Part shown: piece by piece, positions 1 through 10,866 of the stretch
Numbering within the stretch: position 1 is the stretch's first letter
Layout of the letters: each line of letters starts with the position of its first letter
From: Spinacia oleracea
Lineage: Eukaryota > Streptophyta > Magnoliopsida > Caryophyllales > Amaranthaceae
NCBI RefSeq assembly: GCF_020520425.1
Contig: NC_079490.1
Coordinates: forward strand, 8,349,546 to 8,413,545
Direction: 5' to 3'
DNA length: 64,000 nt
Made by a program: the position numbers and the translations under genes
The notes under the pieces: generated by a model
What the model was told of the DNA's origin: nothing
Databases searched by the model: none
Seen by the model: only the letters and a program-made list of their open reading frames with translations

Positions 1-290
1 CGAGGGAGCTAGCGAGCCATCCCTCGCTGCCCTGCGCGTGTGTGTAGCAAGCTAAGCGACGAAGCTATAGGCAGCGAGGGAGCTAGCGAGCCATCCCTCG
101 CTGGCCTAGTGAAGAGCAGCAAGACAAGACGACGAGCAACGAGGCAGCGAGGGAGCTAGCGAGCTATCCCTCGCTGGCCTAGTGAGATGCATAGCAGGCC
201 AAGGCGACGAGCAACGAGGCAGCGAGGGAGCTAGCGAGCCATCCCTCGCTGGCCTAGTGAAGCAAGCAACCATGAAGCGATGAGGCACGA
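1..290. repeat. Tandem repeat, about 72-75 bp unit, hairpin-bearing
   Basis: Four units share the core GCAGCGAGGGAGCTAGCGAG followed by a CATCCCTCGCTG block. Between cores lie 25-40 bp of less conserved sequence. Each core contains an inverted repeat, CAGCGAGGGA against TCCCTCGCTG, with about 12 nt between the arms, so each unit could form a hairpin. The array lies on the pol side of the minus-strand gypsy element, where Tat/Ogre-type elements often carry tandem repeats. Its membership in that element is inferred. The short reading frames crossing it are by-products of the repeat. Confidence 0.85.
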
Positions 291-298
291 CGATAGAT

Positions 299-430
299 GT
301 AGCGAGCCAACGATAAATGTAGCGAGCCTACGATAGATGTCTTGCGAGCCAACGAGGGATCTTGCGAGCCAACGAGGGATCTTGCGAGCCAACGAGGGAT
401 CTTGCGAGCCAACGGGGGATCTTGCGAGGC
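299..430. repeat. Tandem repeat, 20-bp unit
   Basis: Four nearly perfect head-to-tail copies of CTTGCGAGCCAACGAGGGAT occupy 341-420. Two degenerate copies of the AGCGAGCCAACGATAAATGT type precede them and a partial copy follows. The array shares the GCGAGCCA word with the larger repeat upstream, so both may descend from one seed. No spacers are present, so this is a simple minisatellite. Confidence 0.85.
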
Positions 431-722
431 TATGCACAAGCGATACATCGAGTTAATCATCCCCGGAAAACTCAATTCTCCGATCAAACACTTCGTCTCC
501 GACTCAAACCATTCGGTGATCATTCGTTCCACCTCCAAACACTCCGAAAGCACCCAAATGATTGTAAAATCACCTGAAATATCAAAGAAAACACAAACGG
601 AGCGTAATAGAGTACAATAACGACGACTTATGCAATTATGACTCTAAATGCAACTAAAATGAGACGAATGCCTAGAAATGCAACCTAAATGAGCCTAGAA
701 TACCCTATATAAATATGATTCA
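431..722. other. Unassigned spacer next to gypsy gag-pro
   Basis: This stretch is A-rich with no convincing reading frame. It follows the stop of the minus-strand gag-pro frame, where reverse transcriptase would be expected in the same or the next frame, but none is recognisable. In Ogre-type elements an intron or spacer separates protease from reverse transcriptase, so this could be the start of such a spacer. That is inference. Confidence 0.4.
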
Positions 723-2349
723 TCAGGTACTCATCTTGAATTCTATTCCTTTTGCATTGACCCACTGATATGTCTTCACCCATCCGTTCTCGATCTCTTC
801 TAGTGTTGATGCAGGAGCTATTAACCGGGTTGGATCGAAACCTTCATCTTGTAAAGCTAGGGTAGTCGTCACAGTCCCGTCCTCCATGGGCCTCGATTCG
901 TTAAACAATGTCCATAGAGCCTGGTCGTCCAATATTTCAGTTGTTTTAGTCTTGGTGAGGTAGGGTGCCTCATTCAAGGTGTGGCAGTCATGGAAGATTT
1001 CAAATCCTGGTTTTAGCAAGCCATCTTGAACGAAGGGTTCAGGGAAATCACAGCATGGGTGTCCTTCTCCTTCCCGTACGAACATCCCGTTAAGGGTTCT
1101 TTGATATGGGGGAAGGAGGGTGGTTTGTTTGACCTTGTTAAGGCGCAGCCTAGACAGGCGGTCAGCAATATCTTCCTCCGTTGGTTCATAGCCTAAGCCA
1201 AAGGGAGTAGATTTGTTGGGTAAAGGATTGAATGTGCATTCCTTCTTCCTTATGCCCAATGGGGTTCCAGGGAAATAACCTTCAGCTAACAACATTCTAG
1301 GGATGACTCGGGATGCATGCGGGTCTAGAAATGCTGGATCATAATCTTCGATAAACTGGATTGTTTCTTCCATTTGAAACCCGTAAAGGTCGTCTGCAGT
1401 TTCGGCCGTTCCAACCATAGTACAACTAACGTCGAGAGGAGGGGCGCGGATTTCTAGTATTACCCCGTAATGGTTAAGTTTAACCATTTGGTGCAAGGTA
1501 GAAGCCACACCTCCTAAGTCATGGAGCCAAGGTCGCCCCAAGAGGAGGTTGAAAGTGGGTTTGATGTCAATTATTTGAAACTCCGTGGTGCGTGCCACAG
1601 GCCCGGTTTGTATGGTGAGGTTGATTTTTCCCAACACAGGCCTTCGGGAGTTATCATAAGCTCGTACCCCTTGCGTGGAGGTTTGGAAGTCATCACTTCC
1701 TAGCCCCAAGCAATGGGCGGTTTGTAATGGGCAAACATTGACCGCCGAACCGTTATCTACGAGCGCTAGGGGGATGTTTTGTCCTTTGCATCCAACCACT
1801 AGATAAAGGGCTTTGTTGTGAGCACCCCCCTCCTTGGGCAAGTCTTTGTCAGTGAAAACTATGGCCTTTTCTCCGGCATCTCTCGTGACATGGCTAACCA
1901 GTGAGTCAGGTGTGATATCTGTAGGTACTGAGATGAGGTCGAGTGAGCGAATAAGCTTTTCGCGATGTTCCTTTGAAGTACACATGAGATCCCAGATGGT
2001 AATTTCGGCTTTGGTTCTTTTTAGTTGTTTCAAGAGAGGATTTTCAATGACTTCCGCGACGGTGGTGTGCCGTCCATTCTCAGGAGTTTGCCTAACTGGG
2101 ATATCGCCCATAGGAGGTGGGTGAATATCCGGTTGGTATATCCTTCCGGACCGGGTGAGGTTGTCGACCTCGGGCTCCTGAGGGGTGGTGTCAATGAGAG
2201 CATACCCGGGCCAAGTTTCAGTAAAGAGGTCCTGGCCCGACACTTGAGATAGGTAAATATCTTCAGCATCATCATTCCACACACCACACACTTCTCTCTC
2301 AATTCGATCCATATGGACCACAGCGGGTGGTGCACCTTGGGGCGTGATG
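723..2349 (-). pseudogene. Ty3/gypsy (Tat/Ogre type) protease-region fragment
   Basis: An open frame on the minus strand carries a retroviral-type aspartic protease. The active-site motif is VDNGSAVNVCPL, with the DNG variant often seen in plant Ty3/gypsy, followed by the flap and C-terminal motif LLGRPWLHDLGG. Downstream is a glycine-rich G-patch-like stretch (RMLLAEGYFPGTPLGI), common in these polyproteins. The frame ends at a stop at 723 with no reverse transcriptase in the window. Its upstream side is cut at 2349 by the copia LTR. The same element resumes at 12248 with gag. The gag frame and this frame differ by one base across the junction once a single target copy is counted, so an older frameshift lies near the join. 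Confidence 0.85.
2345..2349. repeat. Target site duplication, left (TGATG)
   Basis: TGATG directly precedes the left copia LTR. The identical TGATG follows the right LTR at 12248-12252. Five bases is the usual duplication length for copia integrase, so the pair marks one undisturbed insertion event. Confidence 0.95.
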
Positions 2350-3730
2350 TGAAGGAAATAATGCCCTTGGTCCAAGTATGCATTCAATGTTAAGTCTAAT
2401 AAATGCGGTTCAGTATTAATTAACAAGTTAATAATTCAGTGAGATCAAGTGAGCTGAATGCCTAGCTAGAGGCCGCTTCAGTTCAAGTGGAATTAATGAT
2501 ATTAATCCACAGCTTACTCTTGACTGAACCCGTAGGGTCACACAAATAGTACGTAAACGGATCAAGTATTTAATGGCATTAAATACTCCATCTATGGATA
2601 TTCGGAATCAACGGATCTTGGTTTCAGTGGGAGCTGAGATCGTCACAGGCAAGAAATGAATACTCCGGAAACGATGATATTGCCGGAAACGGAAATATGG
2701 ATCGTATCGGAAATATAAATATTATCCAAGTTGTAGATGTTGCCGGAAACGGAAACATGGTACGTATCGGAAAATATTATCGGAAATGGAAATATTGCCG
2801 GAATCGGAAATATTGCCGGAAACGGAAATATTGTCAGAAACGGAAATATTATCGGAATCGGAAAATAATTCCGGAAACGGAAATATTAAATATTTGTTCG
2901 AAACGGAAATTAATTCCGGAATCGGAAATATTAAATATTGTTCGTATCGGAAATAAATTCCGGAATCGGGAATTTAATCGAAAGCGTATCGTACGAATTA
3001 GCATCGGACGAGGCTCGCTAGACGAAGGCCCAGCACGAAGCCAGGCCATCGCCCAGCAAGCCACACGCATCACCAACACACGCCAAAGCCTCGACCAGGC
3101 CCAGCGCAAGCCAGGCCCAGCCGAAGCCATGGGCGCGCGCGGACAGTAGCATGGGCCGAGCGCTGTGCGCTCAGCGTGGGCCGCAAGGCCTGCGCGGGTG
3201 TACGGTGCTCGTGCGATGCTCGTGTGCGAATCCTAAAGCTATCGGGATTCGATAAAAGATTAAATCCTAAACCTATTAGATAAAGTTTATTTAAATAGAG
3301 TCCTAGCAGGATTCTAATTAAATAAATTAGTATCCTAATAGGATTCCAATTCCTTTTCCATACCTCTATAAATAAGGGCCTAGGGTCATTATTTATTCAT
3401 AACTTTTCAAGTATTCAAAGCTAGGATTTTTAAGCAGAAAAATCAGCCATATCTCTTGCCCATTTAGCCGAAAATAAGTAGTACCTTAAAGGCGATTCTA
3501 GTTGGTCAATCTTAAGGCGGATCCGGACGTGCTGTGGACTATCTACGGAGGGACGACACTTGGAGTCCTAAAGACTTGTTCTTGTTCGGTTCGGGCGCAG
3601 CTAGGGAAGGCACGCAACAAAGTGTATGCATCTAAACTATGCTAAATGATTATGTGTAAATAATATGTTTTCCTGGCTTTATGGTTTTTCCGCATGATTT
3701 ATGAATTGTCATATGTATCATAACCTAACA
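2350..3730 (+). repeat. Copia left LTR
   Basis: The LTR starts TGAAGGAAATAATGCCC and ends in CATAACCTAACA, giving TG...CA termini. The first half contains a dense run of GGAAAYGGAAATATT-like words (about 2655-2975). A GC-rich block follows at 3000-3230, then a TATAAATA box at 3367. The U3-R-U5 order is inferred from the TATA position. A 150-codon frame at 2697-3149 is a by-product of the GGAAA repeats and is not considered a gene. Confidence 0.95.
3367..3374 (+). promoter_or_regulatory. LTR TATA box (left LTR)
   Basis: TATAAATA lies 1017 bp into the LTR and is followed by AAGGGCC. The same motif sits at the same offset in the right LTR. It is the probable core promoter that drives genomic RNA of the copia element. 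Confidence 0.7.
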
Positions 3731-3750
3731 GTGGTATCACGAGCCTCTTA
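3731..3750 (+). promoter_or_regulatory. Copia primer binding site
   Basis: GTGGTATCACGAGCC follows the LTR directly. It resembles the TGGTATCAGAGC sequence complementary to the 3' end of initiator methionine tRNA used by most plant copia elements, with a one-base difference or insertion after TATCA. Confidence 0.8.
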
Positions 3751-6035
3751 TTATTTTCATAATCTAAATTTCATGAACATGGTTAAATATTACAAATTTG
3801 CAAGAATTAAAAGGGGTGATTAATTTTCGTAATTGTTAATTAATTGCAAATTGCGTTTATTTAATTATACGTACGCAGTTTTTCGGCGGTTTCTTCATTA
3901 CTCATCCAAATCGAGTGATTTTTGTGTCAATTCCGCATGTAAAAGGCATTCTAAAATTTTGACAAAAATAGTTATTTTTCGGCCGAACCCAGAATTCTCA
4001 AATTCGAAGCCTAACTATGACTTTTTGGAGGTTTTAGTTTTTCGAATGCAAAATTTCGTAAATTTAAGATGTTAAATTAAATATTTGCGATTCTTGTTTA
4101 TAAATCTTGAATTTTTGATTGACCTACTGTATATGTTTAACAAGTTTGAATGCCTAGCCTTGTTAATTATGCAATCTAATTTGTAATTATGATTAATTTG
4201 TTGAAAATTAGAATAATTTAGAATTAATTTGATTTTCATAATTAATTATAATTTAATTAGATACCTATGATTAAAAACCACCATAAAAATTGTAAATTTA
4301 TGTTAAATTTTAAATTTTTATGACCTAGACTTGAATCCATGTTAATCGGAAATCAATTGAATAATAAATTTTCGATTTTTCGCCCTAAAATTATGAAATT
4401 AATATTATTTATTAATTTGTCATTAATTTTGAATATAAATATTAAATTTTTATGCGATTCGCTCATATAACTTGCACGCACAAAGCAATGGACGCTACGT
4501 GTTACCTTAAGGGGTGTTGTATAGTGCGGGCATGTGACGAGGAGCAAGGGAGCTCGTCGCCCATGCGGTACGAATGCAATGAGCAAGGCCATGGTGCACG
4601 AGCACAAGGCAGCAGCCCTGCCTTGTGTCGTGGGCTGTGTGCAATGGGCGAATGGGCGAGGGCGAGAGCAAGGCACGAGCAGTTGCGTGTGGGCAGCAAG
4701 CGAGCTGCGCCACAGCGCGCACTGCCTCGCGCAAGCGTGCGGAGCCTCGCGCGCAGCGAGCGTAAGCTCGCGTGCCACGAGTGCTGCGCTAAGCATCGAT
4801 CGCTCGCGCGCAGCGAGCGCTGTTGTGCGTACGACGAGCCCTTTTTATGTTTAAAATTAGTAAAGCATTTTTATGTTTAAAATTAGTAAAGCATATGAAT
4901 TTATTGGTTTAAGTGGGAGCCCTTTTTAGTCATAAACTCTTGATTAGGTCTACAAAACCTTTAGGTTAAAATAACTTGATTAGAATTAATAAGGACTGAA
5001 TAATTTATAGATTATTGGTGCCCTTGATTAATTGATGCAAATGTTTATGTGATGCATAATGTGTTTTACTAACCAGCTATGTGGGCCATTCATGTTAATG
5101 AATGGATGAATGGTATATATTGTATATGTACTGTTTTGCAGGTTATGAAGTGACTAGTATGGCCCAAATAGGATAGAAAATATGGTCTGCGTACCATTAA
5201 TTTGAATGTAATTGGTCTAAAGGACCAAAGTTGTTTTTCAATTCAAATATGGTCTGCGTACCATCAAATAGTTGTAATTAGTTTTAATTATAGCTTATTC
5301 TATTTGAAGAAAATGGTGCCTCCCACGGAGATTTTCAAGACGGACTTTGAAGTTAAAGCTTCAAGATAAAGTCGGGCTATACTAGATCACATTTATCTTA
5401 TGCATGTTTTAAGTTATTTATTGCTTTTAAATATGTCTTAAAATGCATGAGATCAAAAGCTTGATTATGTTGCATGATTAAGGATTTTAGTTCACTTAAA
5501 ATCTAACCAACATAGTAAGAGCCTTAAGTTCCAAACTTAAAAATTGAGTTAAAAGGTGCCATGCCAAAATATACACTTGCTTGGATATCCTTTACATCAA
5601 TCTAGTAATAGTTTTCGCTCAGCGAGGTGTTACTTATTGGTCCTAAAGGGGCAAGGTACACAAATAATTGTGAGTACATGTTAGTTTTGGTGAAACTCAA
5701 CGATATAAGTAAGGAGTCCTTTTATGTCGTGGCAAAATCGATAGGTTTACCTAATAAGTTCTTAGACGTACCTATCAACCAAGAATAGTTTCTAGACTAT
5801 TAGCAAAAGGCTTTTGCTTACCTAAGATGTTTTAGGATTAAGTCGACAAACTGTGCTTATTTCTTCAATGATTTTAGGAACTTGGAATCATTTTATTCAC
5901 ACCTGCCGGATCACATAACTTGAATAAAATGCTTAATAAACATTGAATTATGCATGTATGCTAGAATTTAAGTTTATTAAGAGAAACTGTGAATGGTTAT
6001 TTATTTGTTTATTCTTTTCAATTGTAGTTTTAAAT
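3751..6035 (+). other. Long untranslated leader of copia element
   Basis: About 2.3 kb separates the primer binding site from the gag start. It is AT-rich except for a GC-rich island at about 4470-4840, full of GCGAGC and GCTCGC words that can pair with each other. A tandem duplication of TTTTATGTTTAAAATTAGTA follows at 4843-4893. The motif TATGGTCTGCGTACCAT occurs twice (5187 and 5249). Short frames on both strands in the GC island overlap each other and match nothing recognisable. Packaging or translation signals may lie here, but none can be named. Confidence 0.6.
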
Positions 6036-9000
6036 ATGGCAAACAACAATTCATTCAACATTCGATCAATTCTCGAAAAGGAGAAGTTGAACGGGAAAAA
6101 CTTCCTTGACTGGCAAAGGAACTTGCAAATAGTTCTTATGCAGGAAGAAAAGGAGTATGTCCTAGAAGAGGCGATGCCCGAAGCCGCAGGCGACGGGGTC
6201 ACTCAGGCAGCCCTCAATCGTTGGATTGATGCCAACAAGGATGTGAAATGTCTAATGCTCGCCACCATGAGTGCAGATCTGCAGAAAACGTTCATCAACT
6301 CAGATGCTTTCACAATCATCAGTGAGTTGAAGAACATGTTCCAAGATCTGGCTCGAGTCGAAAGATTCGAGACTCATAGGCAAATTCTTGAGACCAAGCT
6401 TAAGAAAGGCGAGCCCGTAAGTCCACATGTTCTCAAAATGATTGGACTCATTGAGAATATGAGTCGGCTGGATCAGCAATTTTCTCAGGAAATGGCTATA
6501 GACACCATCCTCCATTCTCTTCATAGCGGGTATGATCAGTTCAAACTGAACTACAGTATGAATAGTCTGGACAAAATGCTCACTGAGCTTCACGGTATGC
6601 TGAAGACCGCTGAAAAGATGCTCAAAAGTTATAAGCAGGATGTGCTTATGGTGCGTGGGGGCAAGTTCAAGAAATCTGGAAAGAAGAGGAATGCTAAGAA
6701 AGGTGGCAACAAGGCCAGCCCAACTAAGCAAACTGGCGCCAAATCTGTAAAGAGGAAGGTCAGTCAACCCACTTCTGAATCCGAATGCTTCTACTGCAAG
6801 AAGAAGGGGCATTGGAAGAGAGATTGCTTGAAGCTAAAGGAAGACCAGAAGAACGGAACAGTCGTTCCATCTTCAGGTATTTTCGTTATAGACTGTATAC
6901 TTGCTAATTCAACTTCTTGGGTATTAGATACAGGTTGTGGCTCACACTTATGTTCCAATCCACAGGGACTAAGAAGAAGTAGAAAGTTAAGCAAGGGTGA
7001 AGTCGACCTACGAGTGGGAAATGGAGCACGGATTGCTGCATTAGCTGTAGGAACTTATTATTTGTCGTTGCCCTCCGGGCTAGTTTTGGAACTGGAAGAG
7101 TATTTCCATATTCCAAGTCTTACTAAAAACATCATTTCAGTTTCTTGCTTAGATGCAAAGGGATTTTCCTTTTTAATAAAAGACAATAGTTGTTCGTTTT
7201 ATTTTAAAGAGATGTTTTATGGATCTGCTAGATTAGTCAATTGACTTTATTTATTAGATCACGACAAACAAGTATATAACATAAATACCAAAAAGGCCAA
7301 AAAGGATGATTCAGATCTCACCTATCTGTGGCATTGTCGATTAGGCCATATAAACTTGAAACGCTTAGAAAGACTTCAAAAGGAAGGAATTCTAGAACCA
7401 TTTGACTTAGAGGATTATGGTAAATGCGAATCATGTTTACTTGGCAAAATGACAAAGCAACCTTTCTCTAAAGTTGGAGAAAGAGCAAATGAACTATTGG
7501 GTTTAATCCATACAGATGTATGTGGACCAATGAGTACAAATGCTAGAGGTGGTTTCAGCTACTTTATCACTTTCACTGATGACTTCAGTAGATATGGTTA
7601 TGTCTACCTAATGAAGCATAAGTCTGAATCCTTTGACAAATTCAAGGAATTTCAGAGTGAAGTAGAGAATCAATTAGGCAAGAAGATTAAGGCACTGCGG
7701 TCTGATAGAGGCGGTGAATATCTGAGCTTTGAATTTGATGACCATCTGAAAGAATGTGGAATTCTATCAGAATTGACTCCTCCTGGAACACCACAATGGA
7801 ACGGTGTGTCGGAACGGAGGAACAGAACCTTGCTAGACATGGTCAGGTCAATGATGGGTCAGGCCAAACTTCCATTAGAATTTTGGGGACATGCACTAAA
7901 TACAGCTGCACTCACTATAAATAGAGCCCCGTCTAAAGCTGTCGAAAAGACTCCATACGAATTATGGTTTGGAAAGCCTCCAAATGTGTCTTTTCTTAAG
8001 AGTTGGGGATGTGAAGTATACGTCAAACGATTAATTTCAGACAAACTTCATCCAAAATCTGACAAATGTATCCTTGTGGGCTATCCAAAGGAAACAAAGG
8101 GGTATTACTTCTACAATACATCTGAGAACAAGGTGTTTGTTGCTCGAGATGGTGTCTTTTTGGAGAAAGATCACATTTCCAAAATGACAAGTGGGAGAAA
8201 AGTAGACCTCGAAGAAATTCGAGTCGAACAACAAACTCTAGAGAATGCTCAAGATGACATTCAGGATGAAACTCAGAGATCTTTAGAAGAATCTGGTGAG
8301 AATCATGGTCAATCTAGAAATGTTACCTCGCGTAGATCGCAAAGATATAGATCTCAACCGGAAAGGTACTTAGGTATTTTGACGAACGAGAGCTATGACG
8401 TTCTATTACTTGAAAGTGATGAACCTGCGACTTACAAACAAGCTATGACGAGCCCTAGCTCCAAGCAATGGCAAGAAGCCATGCAATCTGAATTAGACTC
8501 CATGTCTGAAAACCAAGTATGGGATTTGGTCGATTTTCCAGATGGCTACCAAGCCATTGGAAGCAAATGGGTTTTCAAACTGAAAAAGGACAAGGATGGG
8601 AAACTTGAAGTTTTCAAAGCTAGATTGGTTGCAAAAGGTTACAGGCAAGTCCACGGTGTGGATTACGATGAAACCTTTTCACCAGTTGCAATGCTAAAGT
8701 CTATTCGGATAATGTTAGCAATCGCTGCATATTACGATTACGAAATATGGCAGATGGATGTCAAAACTGCTTTCTTAAACGGTGTTTTAACAGAAACTGT
8801 GTTTATGACACAGCCTGAAGGTTTTGAGGATCCAAAGAATGCTAAAAAGGTATGCAAGCTAAAGAAGTCAATCTACGGATTGAAGCAGGCATCCAGGAGC
8901 TGGAATATACGTTTTGATGAAGCCGTCAGTGACTTTGGTTTCATCAAGAACGCAGACGAATCTTGTGTATACAAGAAGGTCAGTGGGAGCAAAATTGCTT

Positions 9001-10001
9001 TCCTAGTATTATATGTCGATGACATATTACTTATCGGAAATAACATTCCTATGTTGAACTCTGTCAAGATTTGGCTTGGGAAATGTTTTTCGATGAAAGA
9101 TCTAGGAGAAGCACAGTACATATTGGGCATCAAGATTTACAGAGATAGATCTAAAAAGATGATTGGACTTAGTCAAAGCACTTATATCAATAAGGTGCTT
9201 GATAGGTTCAAGATGGCAGACTCCAAGCGAGGCTACCTACCCATGTCTCATGGAATAACTCTAAGCAAGACTCAGTGCCCAAAAACACTTGATGAGCGTA
9301 GACGAATGAATGGGATTCCATATGCATCATTGATTGGTTCAATAATGTATGCTATGATATGTACACGCCCGGATGTTGCGTACACACTCAGTGCTACGAG
9401 CAGATACCAGTCAGACCCAGGAGAGGCACATTGGACTGCTGCCAAGAATATTCTGAAGTACCTGAAAAGGCACAAAGATGACTTCCTGGTCTATGGTGGA
9501 GATGATGAATTAATTGTTAAAGGCTATACGGACGCAAGTTTCCAAACCGACAAAGATGATTTCAGATCACAGTCTGGGTTTGTCTTCTGCCTCAACCGGG
9601 GTGCAGTAAGCTGGAAAAGTGCTAAGCAAAGCACCATTGCGGATTCTACAACTGAAGCGGAGTACATTGCTGCACATGAAGCAGCAAAGGAAGCTATATG
9701 GCTAAGGAAGTTCATAGGTGAACTTGGTGTAGTCCCCTCCATTAAAGGACCAATAGCCCTGTATTGTGATAATAACGGAGCTATTGCACAGGCAAAGGAG
9801 CCTAGACACCACCAGAGAGTCAAGCATGTACTTCGTAGATTTCACCTTCTACGAGAGTTCGTTGAAAGAAAAGAAGTCGAGATAAACAAGATTGGAACTG
9901 ATGACAACATATCAGATCCATTGACTAAACCTCTGCCGCAGGCGAAGCACAACTCGCACACTGCAGCTATGGGAATCAAGCATATTGGAGAATGGCTTTG
10001 A
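6036..10001 (+). pseudogene. Copia gag-pol polyprotein, one internal TGA
   Basis: The frame encodes the full copia polyprotein for capsid, maturation, integration and reverse transcription. The start at 6036 (MANNNSFNIRS) is preferred over an in-frame ATG at 5943, because the upstream 31 residues are hydrophobic and unlike gag. In order, with residue numbers from 6036: a gag domain; a CCHC zinc knuckle CFYCKKKGHWKRDC from 251; protease DTG at 298-300; the integrase zinc region LWHCRLGHINL; integrase triad D494, D557, E593 with the standard 35-residue D-E spacing; reverse transcriptase with YVDD at 993-996; and RNase H from about 1170. Codon 403 (7242-7244) is TGA between protease and integrase. 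The frame is the same on both sides and no other break was seen over 1321 codons. A start at 7356 would need a TTG codon and is only an artefact of the stop. Confidence 0.95.
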
Positions 10002-10851
10002 TATCCCTGTTTAATGTTTTAAAGTTTTAGAGTTTAAATCTTTGTAAAACATTATTGGTTAATCATTCACAATAAATGAAAGGAATTCATTTTTCCATTT
10101 AATTTGTGGTTTATTAAATGATGAGTCCCTTCAATTTGACAATATATTCAAGATAGACTGTCAGGACCAGTCCTGTGACTAAGAAATGTCTATCAAGTGA
10201 ACTTGAATGTCAAAGGTTGAAAATGGTCCCTAGTCGGAGTTTTCTATAAAATTGGACGCATAGAAAACGTTAGACGATTAGAATGCAAGATGACTAGTAG
10301 TTCTGTTTCTTGAACTATGTGGACATGGCAATGTCATAATCATTTGCATAGATACTTACTTTGGGAAGACTAGTATCGGACAAGACCTATGAAACTTTAC
10401 TGTAAGAGATGAAAATCTGTCATAAGTAAATTTCATTAAAATTATTAGACACTAAATCCTCAATACCTGAGTGATTTGAGATTACTTGTTTGAGAACTGG
10501 TTGCTTTGACGTTGACCAACCGTCGCACCGTAAAAGGAGGCTATAAAGGCAACGCTCAGGTAATCACCTATCAAACGAAGTCTAATCTCAAGATCGCAAG
10601 ATTGGGATTATCCTCCCATAAATCGGGATGAGATGCTTAAAAGTTGTACAAGGCCACTCGGAGAGCTAGAAACTGTGAAATGCATGGCCGTGCTCGGATG
10701 AATCATAGGCTATGATTATCTGTTTATTTGATCAGTTGAACTCTGAAACCGAGGAACACCTCTGGACATAATAAGGATGACAACTCTTACCTTATGTTCA
10801 AGAGCAAGCATCGAGCGACAAAGGAATTAGGAAATGCACACTTGTCCCTAA
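10002..10851 (+). other. Copia 3' untranslated region
   Basis: About 850 bp lie between the gag-pol stop and the purine tract, with no convincing reading frame. Such spacers are normal in copia elements with long LTRs. Confidence 0.65.
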
Positions 10852-10866
10852 GGACAAGTGGGAGAC
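10852..10866 (+). promoter_or_regulatory. Copia polypurine tract
   Basis: GACAAGTGGGAGAC lies directly before the right LTR. It is the usual form of the plus-strand primer in plant copia elements, such as AAGTGGGAGA before the LTR TG. Confidence 0.8.

Noticed and set aside
341-420. Regular 20-bp repeats considered as a CRISPR array
   Set aside because: Units are directly adjacent with no spacers, in a plant nuclear context.
2697-3149. 150-codon frame in the left copia LTR, repeated at 11214-11666
   Set aside because: It consists of GGAAA-repeat translation (lysine, arginine, tyrosine, isoleucine) and lies in LTR sequence. Both copies are simply LTR duplicates.
4353-4880. Overlapping frames on both strands in the copia leader
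   Set aside because: Several frames overlap in a GC-rich self-complementary block. None has a recognisable domain, and stop-free length is expected at this base composition.
7356-7358. Separate pol start codon
   Set aside because: The codon is TTG and lies in the same frame as gag. The apparent start only reflects the TGA at 7242.
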